DNA of 64,000 nt from Sneathiella limimaris (GTDB taxonomy: Bacteria; Pseudomonadota; Alphaproteobacteria; Sneathiellales; Sneathiellaceae), in NCBI RefSeq assembly GCF_012932565.1, contig NZ_JABBYJ010000001.1, positions 2,046,001 through 2,110,000 of the forward strand, in the 5' to 3' direction. This document shows, piece after piece, positions 26,913-36,150 of the stretch. Every line of letters starts with the position of its first letter. Position 1 is the stretch's first letter. Position numbers and translations under genes: made by a program. Below the pieces are notes generated by a model. It ran no database searches. It worked only from the letters and a program-made list of their open reading frames with translations, and was not told the origin of the DNA.

Positions 26913-29900
26913 TTGTTTTCTACATTCTACAAAATTGTTAGCCGAAGCGTGATTGCCTGTGTGGTGCTGGGTGTCGTCGCTGTTGTCATTCTGATTGCGG
27001 CTTTGTCTCGTGGGCCGGTTTCCCTGACATTTATGGGGCCTTATCTGGATCAGATCATGAAGGATCAGTATCCGGAATTGGCTGTTGAATTTGCTGATCT
27101 GGATATGAACTGGGACGGCCGCGACAAAAACCTTGTCTTTGGCGTGAAAAACGTATCCGTTCGCGAAGGCTTGGAAACCGTCGCTTTCATCCCGGCGGTG
27201 ACTGTCACCTTCAGTGGTGATGCTCTGCTGAAAGGGCGATTGGCGCCTTCCGGGCTTGAATTTACAGGCCTCAAGATTGTGCTCAACCGGAACTCGGATG
27301 GCCAGGTTCAGTTGGGGTATAGCTATAATCAGGACTCAGACCAAAAAAAGGCTGAAAATGTTCTCTCGGCGACCGATCCGCATCTCATTCATGAGCTTCT
27401 TCGGCAAATGGGTGAAAAACAGGCCAGCTCAGATCTGACCGCCTATCTGGAGCGGATGGAGATTTATCAGTTTGGCTTGTTTGTCGCGGATGAGCGGATC
27501 AATAAAACCTGGCGGGTTACTTCTGCCGATTTGGTGGTCTGGAAAAACGAAACCGGGTTGCAGGGCCGCCTTCAAGGGGATGCCCATTTTGGGGATGATA
27601 CTATTCGCCTCGTATTCGACGCGGCTTATAATAGTTCAACCCGGCAAACGGTCATGCAGACAAGTATTCAGGATCTGCCCCTTCCATTGCTCGCGCGGGA
27701 AATTCCAGATCTGAAACAGCTCCGTGGGATTACACTGCCTGTTAGCGGCAATATTGATGTCTCGATAGATAGCGAATTCCAGCCTCAAAAAGTCAGCTTT
27801 AACCTGCAGGCACATGAGGGGCAGGTTGATCTTCCGGACCTCTACAAAAAACCACTCTACATTAATTCAGTAGAGGTTCAGGGATATACAGAAGCTCCTT
27901 TTGATGGCGTTAATCTGAATAAAGTTAAAGTGGTCAGCCCCGGACCGGATATCCAAATGACAGGTGCCTTTCGCCAAACCGAAGAAGGTTTTGGCATGTC
28001 CATCGAAGGGACAATGCCTGAGGTTCTTGTCAAGGATCTAGCAGATTACTGGCCCTATTCGACTGCCGTTGATGCCTATAATTGGGTGACCCGAAAAATC
28101 AGTAAGGGGGCAGCACGAAACGTGACATTTCGTGTTGATTTGCCTGTTGGCGCTATCGAAACCGGTCAAATCCCGAAAGATGCGATCGAACTCGCCTTTG
28201 ATATCGATGGCGCATCAGCCGATTACTTCGCACCTCTCCCGAAGGTTGAAAATATCACGGGCAAGGCTGTGCTGACGGAGAAGCAAATCCATATCTTTGA
28301 TCTTGCCGGTGAGGTCTATGGGCTTGCAGTGCCAACAGCCGATGTCTTGATTTATGATTTCGATAAAGAGGATCAAATCGCCGATATTACGCTGACTGTG
28401 TCAGGTGAAAGTCGGAAGATTTTTGAATTTCTTGATCATGCGCCGCTGGGTCTGGCCAAACCCTATGGCATCGTTGCATCAAACATGACAGGTTCTGGCA
28501 AGGTAGACGCCCAGTTTGTCTTTCCTCTGCTGGATGACCTTCAGCTCAGCCAGGTTGATTATGAAGCCAATGGCGCCTTTGAGAACGCCTTCATCCCGAA
28601 TGTCTATGAGGATCTGGATCTGGCGAATGGTAATTTGGCGGTTCTGGTGACCCCGGCAAATCTGCAAGTGAAGGGGAATGCGACTATCAACGGAAATGCA
28701 ACGGATGTTTCGTTTCAATCCTGGTTCACAGGTCAAAAGAAAGGGGATCGCCGGTACGAGGTTATCGCCAAACTGGATGACGAGGCCCGTCGAGAACTCA
28801 AACTTCTGGATACAGAATATCTGAAAGGCCCGGTCGGTGCGTCATTGGCCGTTGATGTTCACGAAAATGGAAATTCTGATGGAGTTGTGACCCTCAACCT
28901 GTTGGAGGCAGAACTCAGCGTCCCAGAGATCAAGCTTCTAAAGCCCGTTGGCGTGCGGGGGTTGTTTGGAACTCAGTTTCAGCATCTGAAGAGTGGCTTT
29001 ACGGAGTTGAGCAATATTCGTCTTAATTCAGAGCAGATCGATTTAGTGGGACAGGCAACTCTTGATCCGACAGGTCTTCGAGACTTCAAATCCAGTAGAT
29101 TCCGCTTTGATCAGAACGAGGTTACTCTTGAGATCAAACGGGTTGCTGAAAACCAGTATGATGTCCGACTGGGAGGCGAGCGAATAGATCTTCGCCCCCA
29201 TATTCTGGAAGAACAAAAACCTCTGACCGAAGAAGAATTGACGGCAAAAACTGACGAGCCTTTAGAAGTTGGCCCCACCGTTCATGCCAGTTTTGCGTTT
29301 AAAGAGGCCCTTCTGGATGAAGGGATTGTGACCACGGATTTGAACGGTGCCTTGATATTTTCTGGTGGGTTAATTCAAAAAGCCGATATTTCCTCAAAGC
29401 TCGAAGGGAAAAGCGATATTCGCTATATCATTGCACCGCGTCCTCAAGGTGGGCGCCGGGCAGACTTTTGGGCCGATGATGCCGGATATCTTCTGAAGGC
29501 GCTGGATATCTATGACAACGCACAAGGCGGTAAGTTACAACTTGCGGCCAACCTGACCAATCACAGGCAAGCTCCAGAAATGAAGGGGCAGGTGAAGATC
29601 GAAAATATGAAGATCTACAAAGCGCCGGTCCTGGGCAAGATCCTGACCATCGGCTCGTTGACGGGAATTGTGGAGTTGCTGCAAAACGATGGGATGACCT
29701 TCGCTACGATTGAAGGGCCTTTTACATTTCGCAACGGTTTGCTGGAAACGGAAGATTTCCGTGCTGTGGGGGCGATCGGTCTGACCTATACGGGGCAAAT
29801 TGATATGAATAAGGATGTAACGAATGGGTTCGGCACAGTCATCCCTTCATATACGCTGAACTCCATACTCGGCAATATTCCCATACTGGGTCGACTGCTC

Positions 29901-30113
29901 GTTGGACGCGAAGGTGAGGGAATCTTCGGTTTTTCCTATAAAATTAGTGGATCTAATGAGGAGCCGGATATTGCCGTAAATCCAGTGTCAGCTCTGGCAC
30001 CTGGCATCTTGAGACGGATGTTTTTTGAACCTTGGGGGGATCCAAAAGACGGCGATGTCAGCATTGATGCCGGCAAACCAATTAATGGAAATAATACAGA
30101 AAACCGCCCCTGA
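26913..30113 (+). CDS. YhdP/AsmA-like DUF3971 domain protein
   Basis: Giant envelope protein of 1066 residues: one N-terminal membrane helix (about 11-33), then repetitive beta-strand-rich sequence to the end, matching the AsmA-like/DUF3971 and YhdP C-terminal families. These are thought to form periplasm-spanning grooves for phospholipid transport to the outer membrane. The nominal start is TTG at 26913, just after an in-frame stop at 26904. A GTG inside the membrane helix is possible but would shorten it. A terminator overlaps the stop codon. Confidence 0.88.
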   Translation: MFSTFYKIVSRSVIACVVLGVVAVVILIAALSRGPVSLTFMGPYLDQIMKDQYPELAVEFADLDMNWDGRDKNLVFGVKNVSVREGLETVAFIPAVTVTFSGDALLKGRLAPSGLEFTGLKIVLNRNSDGQVQLGYSYNQDSDQKKAENVLSATDPHLIHELLRQMGEKQASSDLTAYLERMEIYQFGLFVADERINKTWRVTSADLVVWKNETGLQGRLQGDAHFGDDTIRLVFDAAYNSSTRQTVMQTSIQDLPLPLLAREIPDLKQLRGITLPVSGNIDVSIDSEFQPQKVSFNLQAHEGQVDLPDLYKKPLYINSVEVQGYTEAPFDGVNLNKVKVVSPGPDIQMTGAFRQTEEGFGMSIEGTMPEVLVKDLADYWPYSTAVDAYNWVTRKISKGAARNVTFRVDLPVGAIETGQIPKDAIELAFDIDGASADYFAPLPKVENITGKAVLTEKQIHIFDLAGEVYGLAVPTADVLIYDFDKEDQIADITLTVSGESRKIFEFLDHAPLGLAKPYGIVASNMTGSGKVDAQFVFPLLDDLQLSQVDYEANGAFENAFIPNVYEDLDLANGNLAVLVTPANLQVKGNATINGNATDVSFQSWFTGQKKGDRRYEVIAKLDDEARRELKLLDTEYLKGPVGASLAVDVHENGNSDGVVTLNLLEAELSVPEIKLLKPVGVRGLFGTQFQHLKSGFTELSNIRLNSEQIDLVGQATLDPTGLRDFKSSRFRFDQNEVTLEIKRVAENQYDVRLGGERIDLRPHILEEQKPLTEEELTAKTDEPLEVGPTVHASFAFKEALLDEGIVTTDLNGALIFSGGLIQKADISSKLEGKSDIRYIIAPRPQGGRRADFWADDAGYLLKALDIYDNAQGGKLQLAANLTNHRQAPEMKGQVKIENMKIYKAPVLGKILTIGSLTGIVELLQNDGMTFATIEGPFTFRNGLLETEDFRAVGAIGLTYTGQIDMNKDVTNGFGTVIPSYTLNSILGNIPILGRLLVGREGEGIFGFSYKISGSNEEPDIAVNPVSALAPGILRRMFFEPWGDPKDGDVSIDAGKPINGNNTENRP

Positions 30114-30137
30114 GATCAGGAGCGGTTTCTCAATTTT
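30101..30137 (+). terminator. Terminator overlapping the stop of the YhdP-like gene
   Basis: The stem formed by AACCGCCCCTGA and TCAGGAGCGGTT (one bulged or mismatched position) is followed by a T-rich tract. The TGA stop codon lies inside the stem. The convergent tyrS ends 18 bases beyond. Confidence 0.65.
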
Positions 30138-30155
30138 CTGTTTAAGAAATGCAGT

Positions 30156-31409
30156 TTACACTGGAATGATCAGGTGATGACGTTTCTTGCCAGCAGAGAG
30201 CTTGATCCGGCCTTCACTGTCCAAATCGCTCAAGCTCAAGACTTGCTTCTCATCCTCAATTTTCTCATCATTCAGGCGGGCGCCGCCCCCCTTGATCAGC
30301 TTGCGAGCCTCTGAGCTTGATTGGGACAGACCCACTTTATTGAACAGGGCAAAGGCTGGAATGCCAGCTTCCAGATCTGCTTTGGGAACCTCAGTTGTTG
30401 GAAGACTGTCCGCTGTCTGACCCATTTCAAATGTTTTCCGGGCTGTTTCCGCAGCCAGAGACGCAGCTTCCTCGCCATGTGCCAGCTTGGTACATTCATT
30501 GGCAAGGATCTTCTTCGCTTCGTTCAGTTCCGCACCTTCAAGCTTTTCAAGCTTTGAGATCTCTTCCAGAGGAAGCTCGGTAAAGAGCTTCAGGAAACGT
30601 CCCACATCCGCATCTTCTGTATTCCGCCAGAATTGCCAGTAGTCGTAAGGCGACAGCATATCTTCATTGAGCCAGATGGCACCAGCTGCGGTCTTACCCA
30701 TCTTGGCACCGGACGAAGTGGTCAGAAGCGGTGTTGTCAGACCAAAAAGGCTGAAGTCATTTGTGCGGCGACCAAGCTCGGTTCCGTTGACAATATTGCC
30801 CCATTGATCAGAGCCACCGATTTGCAGGCTGCAGTCATAGCGCTTTTTCAGTTCCACGAAATCGTAGGCCTGCAGGATCATGTAGTTGAACTCTAGAAAG
30901 CTCAGGGATTGTTCCCGTTCCAGACGCAGTTTCACGCTATCGAAAGTGAGCATGCGATTGATGGAGAAATGCCGCCCGTAATCACGCAGGAAACTGATGT
31001 AGCCCAGTTCACTTAACCAGTCGTCATTGTTGACCATGATCGCGTCGGTCGGCCCATCGCCAAAGGTCAGGAACTTTTCAAACACCTTTTTGATGCCATC
31101 CATGTTTTCCTGAATGATTTGGTCGGTAATAACCGGCCGGCTTTCATCCTTACCAGAAGGATCACCAACTTTCGTGGTGCCTCCTCCCATAAGGACAATA
31201 GGGCGATGTCCAGCTTGTTGCAGACGGCGAAGGATCATGATCTGCATAAGAGATCCGACATGGAGACTGCGGGCCGTACAGTCAAAGCCAATATACGCTG
31301 TGACCGGCTTTTTGGCGAAAGCGGCATCCAATTCGTCAATATTGGTACATTGATGCATGTATCCTCGTTCGACGAAGGTTTTCATAAAGTCAGAGCGTAA
31401 TTCGGTCAT
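30156..31409 (-). CDS. tyrS: Tyrosyl-tRNA synthetase
   Basis: Class I aminoacyl-tRNA synthetase of 417 residues. The HIGH-like motif is His-Val-Gly-Ser (50-53), the KMSKS-like loop is Lys-Met-Gly-Lys-Thr, and a C-terminal S4 RNA-binding domain occupies about the last 65 residues. The Tyr-binding Gln-x-Gly-Gly-Ser-Asp-Gln motif is present. I chose ATG 31409 because the extra residues up to 31463 have no family match. A perfect TATAAT can be seen on the minus strand about 30 bases upstream of the ATG, but without a good -35. Confidence 0.96.
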   Translation of the reverse strand: MTELRSDFMKTFVERGYMHQCTNIDELDAAFAKKPVTAYIGFDCTARSLHVGSLMQIMILRRLQQAGHRPIVLMGGGTTKVGDPSGKDESRPVITDQIIQENMDGIKKVFEKFLTFGDGPTDAIMVNNDDWLSELGYISFLRDYGRHFSINRMLTFDSVKLRLEREQSLSFLEFNYMILQAYDFVELKKRYDCSLQIGGSDQWGNIVNGTELGRRTNDFSLFGLTTPLLTTSSGAKMGKTAAGAIWLNEDMLSPYDYWQFWRNTEDADVGRFLKLFTELPLEEISKLEKLEGAELNEAKKILANECTKLAHGEEAASLAAETARKTFEMGQTADSLPTTEVPKADLEAGIPAFALFNKVGLSQSSSEARKLIKGGGARLNDEKIEDEKQVLSLSDLDSEGRIKLSAGKKRHHLIIPV

Positions 31410-31528
31410 TTGTTCTATACTGTGTAAAAGGTTGAAATTATAGGAAACAGTCCTGTAGCACATTCCGGCAGAGTTTTAAAAGGCTGGAATAGTACTGGCT
31501 GCTATGCAGGAAGAGGGAACAGGGAAGA

Positions 31529-32602
31529 ATGGAACCGGTTTGGGCAATTGGCTTGATGAGTGGGACCTCTATGGATGGAGTGGATGCAGCACTTATCCGA
31601 ACCGATGGGGTACGGGTTCTGGAGCATGGGGACTCCATTTCTTTCAGCTATGATCCTGCGTTTCGGGATCGCTTTCGCCAGTATCTGGGTCATCGGGATG
31701 CGCCTGCCGAAATTGTGGATGAATTTACCGATCTGAATGCTGAGGCCGCGCGGCAGCTGTTAAGGATTTCCGGGATTGCTGCACAAGATGTGCGTGTTGT
31801 GGGCTTTCATGGGCAGACCCTGTTTCATGATGCGCCAGCAGGGATCACAATCCAGGTTGGAAACGGCGATCGTCTGGCAGAATTGCTGCAACTCGATGTT
31901 GTCAGTGATTTTCGCACAAACGATGTGGCCGCTGGCGGGCAGGGAGCTCCTTTTGCACCCCTATATCATCAGGCCCTGTCACAGGATCTGGAAATGCCGC
32001 TTGTGGTTTTGAACTTGGGCGGGGTTGCAAATGTAACCTATCTGGATGGGGATCAAATTCTTGCATTTGATACGGGTCCGGCAAGCGCTCTTCTGGACGA
32101 CTGGATGAATGAGAAAACCGGATTGCCTTATGATCGGGAAGGAGCTTTTTCTCGGGGCGGACAAGTGGATGAGCTGGCTTTGCGAAAACTTCTCGATCAC
32201 CCTTATTTTGCAAAAACACCACCTAAAAGTCTGGATAGGGATGATTTTTCAAAAGATGCCATGGCACATTTAAGTGCGGCCGATGGCGCTGCGACTTTGA
32301 GTGCTTTTACCATTTGCAGTATTGCCAAGGCGCTTGATCATATGCCCAAAACACCTCTTCGCTGGTTGGTCACAGGCGGTGGCCGTCACAACAGTTTTTT
32401 CATGGAGAAAATCTCCGAAATGGTCGGGGTGCAGTTGGAGCCCGTTGAAGCCGTCGGTTGGAAAGGGGATGAATTGGAAGCCGAGGCTTTCGCTTTTCTG
32501 GCGGTGCGCAGCCTTTATGGGATGCCGTTGAGTTTGCCCGGAACAACCGGTGTCTCAAAACCAATGACAGGCGGCGTGACCCACAAATACCGCGCGGCAT
32601 AG
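31529..32602 (+). CDS. anmK: Anhydro-N-acetylmuramic acid kinase
   Basis: Phosphorylates and opens 1,6-anhydro-MurNAc to MurNAc-6-phosphate during cell-wall recycling. The 357 residues show the family's ATP-binding start Gly-Leu-Met-Ser-Gly-Thr-Ser-Met-Asp-Gly-Val-Asp, Phe-His-Gly-Gln-Thr, the Asn-Leu-Gly-Gly-x-Ala-Asn-Val loop and the C-terminal Gly-Gly-Gly-Arg-His-Asn motif. It is divergent from tyrS, an arrangement common in alphaproteobacteria. mltG in this window is one source of anhydro-muropeptides. Confidence 0.96.
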   Translation: MEPVWAIGLMSGTSMDGVDAALIRTDGVRVLEHGDSISFSYDPAFRDRFRQYLGHRDAPAEIVDEFTDLNAEAARQLLRISGIAAQDVRVVGFHGQTLFHDAPAGITIQVGNGDRLAELLQLDVVSDFRTNDVAAGGQGAPFAPLYHQALSQDLEMPLVVLNLGGVANVTYLDGDQILAFDTGPASALLDDWMNEKTGLPYDREGAFSRGGQVDELALRKLLDHPYFAKTPPKSLDRDDFSKDAMAHLSAADGAATLSAFTICSIAKALDHMPKTPLRWLVTGGGRHNSFFMEKISEMVGVQLEPVEAVGWKGDELEAEAFAFLAVRSLYGMPLSLPGTTGVSKPMTGGVTHKYRAA

Positions 32603-32625
32603 AGAGAAATTATGACTGCGGCTTT

Positions 32626-34302
32626 TCAGGCCTCTTTGTCTGCTGTTGAGCGAATAGCTTGTGCCAGCATTGAGCCGCTATAGGGCTTTGGCAGAATGTT
32701 GTTTTTCAGATCTTCAATGCGGCTGTCATGAATATTGCCCAGCAACTCATCCATTTTTGAATAGCCACTGGTTAGCTGGATTTTTAAGTCTGGCCGAAGT
32801 TCAAGTGCTTTTATGGCCAGTTGAAAACCGTTGAGTTCACCGGGCATGACCACATCACTGAACATAATTTCAATTTCCGGAAAGTCTTCCAGAGAGAACA
32901 GCGCGCTGGAGCCGTCGAAAGCGGTATAGACAGTATACCCAAGGTTTTCCAGTTTCTGACGGGCCAGATTGACAAGGCTGGGTTCATCATCCACCACCAG
33001 GATCGTCTCGCTACCCTTTGGCATGATGGCGGAAGTTTCACCTCGCTGGTGAGCACGAAGAGGGGACTGATTGACCCGCGGTAGATACAGGGAAAAAAGG
33101 CAACCTTCTCCTGGTTTTGAATCAACCGAAATATGTCCGTTGGAGCGCTGGATAAACCCGAAAATCATGCTCAGGCCAAGACCTGTCCCGCGCCCTTTTT
33201 CTTTCGTCGTGAAAAATGGCTCGAAAATGCGATCGCGCACATCTTCGGGCAGCCCACAGCCTGTATCCCGGATACGGATCGCGACATAATCCCCAGGCTC
33301 AACCGTTTCATGAAAGCGAGTATAGGTCTCATCAAGCGACACATTCTCAGTCATGATGCTGAGATGGCCACCGTCTGGCATGGCGTCATGGGCGTTGAGC
33401 GACAGATTGATAATCGCATCTTCCAGATCGCCGGGATCCACGTCCACAGGCCATAGATCCTCGTCCAGCAGCGTTTCCAGCTGAATGGCTGAAGTTACTG
33501 ACTTGGCAATCAGATCCTTCATTGACGAGATGACGTCATTTGCGTTGATAACCTCACGGCCTGACGCTTGCTTGCTAGAAAAGCTAAGTAGTTTGCGGGT
33601 AATTTTGGCGCCCCGGTGGGCACCATGAATAGCCGATGCCAACAATCCCTGCAGCGGGTCATTTTTGTCTACCCGCTCCTGCATTAATTCAAGGTTTCCT
33701 TGAATTATGCCTAGCAAGTTATTGAAATCATGAGCTATTCCGCCAGATAGCTGGCCGATCGCTTCCAGTTTTTGGCTGTGTTGCTGGTTCTTGTTGATCT
33801 GCTTGCGTTCCGTGATGTCCACGCCTGAGAAAAACAACAGGTTCTTTCCATCAACTTCAAGCACTTCAGCGTTTAGGATGAAATCCCGTTTTGATCCGTC
33901 TCTGACGATTGACTGGGTTTCATAGTCTCTAAGCCGGCCTGTCTTCTCTATGTCGGAAATGATCTTCTGACGATATGTTGGATCTTCGCCCCAGATGTTC
34001 AGCTCATCCGCTGTCTTTCCAATGGCCTCGTCTCTGCTGATCCCACGGGTATGCACCCAGGCATCATTGACATCCAGAAAGCGTCCGGTTTCTAAATCTG
34101 AGATGGAGGCAAGTTGCGCGCTGGAATAAAATGCTGCGTCATACAGCTTCTCGATAGTTTCCAGCTTTTTTTGGTAGTGATTTAGCTCTTCCTGCGTTTT
34201 CTGAAGTTCTGATTTGAGGCGCTCAATCTCTGCTTTTTGGCAGTCGTTGGAGTGAGGCTCTTTTCGCGTGTGCAGGTTCACTTTGGCAACTATTCTTTGC
34301 AA
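32626..34302 (-). CDS. PAS-domain hybrid histidine kinase with C-terminal receiver
   Basis: Soluble (no membrane segment) sensor kinase of 558 residues. It has an N-terminal coiled coil (20-55), one PAS domain (about 55-165), and HisKA with His191 in Gly-Gly-Ile-Ala-His-Asp-Phe-Asn-Asn. HATPase_c follows with N, G1 and Gly-Thr-Gly-Leu-Gly-Leu boxes (about 295-408), then a receiver domain (about 432-555) with phospho-acceptor Asp483. The start is TTG at 34302; a GTG at codon 8 is an alternative. No DNA-binding response regulator is adjacent, so it is an orphan. It resembles the kinase at 56859, which lacks a receiver. Confidence 0.92.
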   Translation of the reverse strand: MQRIVAKVNLHTRKEPHSNDCQKAEIERLKSELQKTQEELNHYQKKLETIEKLYDAAFYSSAQLASISDLETGRFLDVNDAWVHTRGISRDEAIGKTADELNIWGEDPTYRQKIISDIEKTGRLRDYETQSIVRDGSKRDFILNAEVLEVDGKNLLFFSGVDITERKQINKNQQHSQKLEAIGQLSGGIAHDFNNLLGIIQGNLELMQERVDKNDPLQGLLASAIHGAHRGAKITRKLLSFSSKQASGREVINANDVISSMKDLIAKSVTSAIQLETLLDEDLWPVDVDPGDLEDAIINLSLNAHDAMPDGGHLSIMTENVSLDETYTRFHETVEPGDYVAIRIRDTGCGLPEDVRDRIFEPFFTTKEKGRGTGLGLSMIFGFIQRSNGHISVDSKPGEGCLFSLYLPRVNQSPLRAHQRGETSAIMPKGSETILVVDDEPSLVNLARQKLENLGYTVYTAFDGSSALFSLEDFPEIEIMFSDVVMPGELNGFQLAIKALELRPDLKIQLTSGYSKMDELLGNIHDSRIEDLKNNILPKPYSGSMLAQAIRSTADKEA

Positions 34303-34304
34303 CT

Positions 34305-34318
34305 TTTACAAGTGTAAA
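34305..34318. promoter_or_regulatory. Perfect palindrome upstream of the hybrid kinase gene
   Basis: TTTACA-AG-TGTAAA lies directly upstream of the kinase start codon and could be an operator or part of a promoter. Short, and no regulator can be named. Confidence 0.25.
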
Positions 34319-34428
34319 TTTCCAAGTGGGGAAATCTAGTCAGTAGGGGTAAATCTTCTCTTAACAATCCAGATAAACCTGCGGCCGAAGCCCCAGGCTT
34401 TCTGGATTGCAGAGATTCAGATTTTAGA

Positions 34429-35082
34429 TTACTCGGCTGGAGAAGGGGCCAGGCGCATGTTTAGGTAATCATCGACCGCTTCCATCAAGTCCGGAATAGT
34501 TTCCTGGAAGAAATGGTCAGCTTTGGCGATTTCAGTATGATGGATGGTAATTCCTTTCTGGGCCTGCAGTTTTTCCACAAGCTTCAGAACATCCTTGTAC
34601 GGCACCTGAGCATCTTTAAGGCCATTGATAATAATGCCAGAAGACGGGCAGGGCGCGAGGAATGAAAAATCATACATATTTGCGGGCGGCGCAGCAGAAA
34701 TGAAGCCTTCAATCTCTGGACGGCGCATCAACAGCTGCATGCCAATCCAGGCACCAAAGGAAAAACCAGCCACCCACACAGAGGATGCGTTGGGATTGTT
34801 GGTTTGCATCCAGTCAAGGGCTGCTGCGGCATCGGAAAGTTCTCCAATGCCCTGATCAAAATCACCTTGGCTACGACCGACACCCCGGAAATTGAACCGG
34901 AGCACGGAGAACCCCCGCTGCTTGAAATTGGTAAACAGGTTGAACACCACTTTATTGTTCATTGTGCCACCGAACTGCGGATGGGGGTGCAGGATCAAGG
35001 CAAGTGGGGCATTGGCTTCAGTGGAATGATGATAGCGGCCTTCTAGGCGGCCTTCAGGTCCATTAAAAATTACGTCAGGCAT
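34429..35082 (-). CDS. Alpha/beta hydrolase (dienelactone-hydrolase/COG2945-like)
   Basis: Small cytosolic serine hydrolase, 217 residues. The nucleophile is Ser108 in Gly-Phe-Ser-Phe-Gly. The oxyanion region is His-Pro-His-Pro-Gln-Phe-Gly-Gly near residue 32, and likely acid and His residues occur in Gly-Leu-Lys-Asp-Ala-Gln and Lys-Ala-Asp-His-Phe-Phe. This architecture belongs to the COG2945 group of unassigned hydrolases found in many proteobacteria. The substrate is unknown. A 167-base gap containing a strong palindrome separates it from the divergent cysE open frame. Confidence 0.85.
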   Translation of the reverse strand: MPDVIFNGPEGRLEGRYHHSTEANAPLALILHPHPQFGGTMNNKVVFNLFTNFKQRGFSVLRFNFRGVGRSQGDFDQGIGELSDAAAALDWMQTNNPNASSVWVAGFSFGAWIGMQLLMRRPEIEGFISAAPPANMYDFSFLAPCPSSGIIINGLKDAQVPYKDVLKLVEKLQAQKGITIHHTEIAKADHFFQETIPDLMEAVDDYLNMRLAPSPAE

Positions 35083-35134
35083 CTAAGTCCAGGTTCCTAA
35101 TCGTCTCACATGTTAAAAGCACAGCTTTCTACTT

Positions 35135-35155
35135 TATCACATCAAGAGTGTGATA
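35135..35155. promoter_or_regulatory. Perfect operator-like palindrome between hydrolase and cysE
   Basis: TATCACA-N7-TGTGATA, seven bases in each arm, is 47 bases upstream of the cysE -35 element and 52 bases upstream of the hydrolase start. The arm order (TCACA then TGTGA) is the reverse of a CRP site. The binding protein is unknown. Confidence 0.4.
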
Positions 35156-35202
35156 TGGATCAACAAAGCCTTAATTATCATAATGTTAAATGGGGCAATT
35201 GC

Positions 35203-35230
35203 TTGACAGCCAAGGGATTGCCTTTATATC
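35203..35230 (+). promoter_or_regulatory. Candidate promoter for cysE
   Basis: Perfect -35 TTGACA (35203-35208), 16-base spacer, -10 TATATC (35225-35230). Transcription would start about 70 bases before the preferred cysE ATG. Confidence 0.45.
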
Positions 35231-35305
35231 TCACATTATGAGGGCGCATTGCATCCGTGCATGCTTTTAGTTATAAAGGCCGCACAATACAGAAGGAATG
35301 GGCAA

Positions 35306-36076
35306 ATGTTCAAGCAGATTAGCGAAGATATTGCCGCGGTCATTGAAAGAGATCCGGCTGCTCGCTCTAAATTAGAGGTCGCACTCCTCTATCCGAGCTT
35401 CCATGCAATCCTGTTTCACCGCATTGCTCATGCTTGTTACAAACGGGGCTGGCGCTTGCTTGCGCGCTTTATTTCCCAAACTAGCCGCTTTCTAACCGGT
35501 ATCGAAATTCACCCTGGCGCGAAGATTGGTAAAAAGCTTTTCATCGACCATGGAATGGGGGTTGTGATCGGGGAGACGGCTGAAATTGGTGACAATGTAA
35601 CCCTTTATCACGATGTTACGCTGGGCGGTGTCGCCCCTTCCATCGATTCTGATTCTCAGCGGGACGTCAAACGGCACCCCACTTTGGAAGATAATGTGAT
35701 CGTCGGTTCCGGCGCTCAAGTACTGGGTCCAATTACTGTTGGACGCTGTGCCCGGGTTGGTGCGAACTCTGTCGTCGTTAAGGCTGTACCTGAACGAGTT
35801 ACTGTTGTGGGCAGCCCGGCACGTGCTGTCGCAGGCTCTTCCCGTCCATCTGAAGAGCGCTTTGCAGCTTACGGTATTGGTGGGGACGAACTGCCCGATC
35901 CGGTCTTTAAGGTTTTGGACGGCTTGCTTGACAAGGTTCAGTCTTTGTCCATGCGGGTGGAAGAACTTGAGCATGAACTGGAAAACGCGCGGCCGTCCTC
36001 AGTTTTGATTTCATCTGAGGAAATTGAGATCGAAACGACTGCCAAAAAGACCTCAAAGGCTGACAGCGACTACTGA
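35306..36076 (+). CDS. cysE: Serine O-acetyltransferase
   Basis: Acetylates L-serine, the first committed step of cysteine synthesis. From ATG 35306 it has 256 residues: a helical N-terminal domain, then a left-handed beta-helix of hexapeptide repeats (about 75-195) with the His-Gly-x-Gly-Val-Val-Ile-Gly-Glu-Thr-Ala active-site segment and His-Asp-Val-Thr-Leu-Gly-Gly. An acidic/Ser-rich tail of about 60 residues extends beyond the usual C-terminus, so the usual CysK-binding terminal Ile is not conserved. AAGGAA (35293-35298) 7 bases upstream supports the start over TTG 35249. The next gene encodes a cysteine desulfurase. Confidence 0.94.
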   Translation: MFKQISEDIAAVIERDPAARSKLEVALLYPSFHAILFHRIAHACYKRGWRLLARFISQTSRFLTGIEIHPGAKIGKKLFIDHGMGVVIGETAEIGDNVTLYHDVTLGGVAPSIDSDSQRDVKRHPTLEDNVIVGSGAQVLGPITVGRCARVGANSVVVKAVPERVTVVGSPARAVAGSSRPSEERFAAYGIGGDELPDPVFKVLDGLLDKVQSLSMRVEELEHELENARPSSVLISSEEIEIETTAKKTSKADSDY

Positions 36077-36091
36077 TCCGCTCCCTTTCTA

Positions 36092-36124
36092 TTCCGGCAG
36101 GTTTGAATTGAAGACTTGCCGGAA
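36092..36124 (+). other. Hairpin between cysE and the cysteine desulfurase gene
   Basis: TTCCGGCAGG and CTTGCCGGAA can form a 10-bp stem (one G-U pair) with a 13-base loop. Only a short CTTTC follows, so it may be a weak terminator, an attenuator or a processing/stability element rather than a full stop. Confidence 0.4.
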
Positions 36125-36150
36125 CTTTCATCAGCACATATTTTGCCTGT

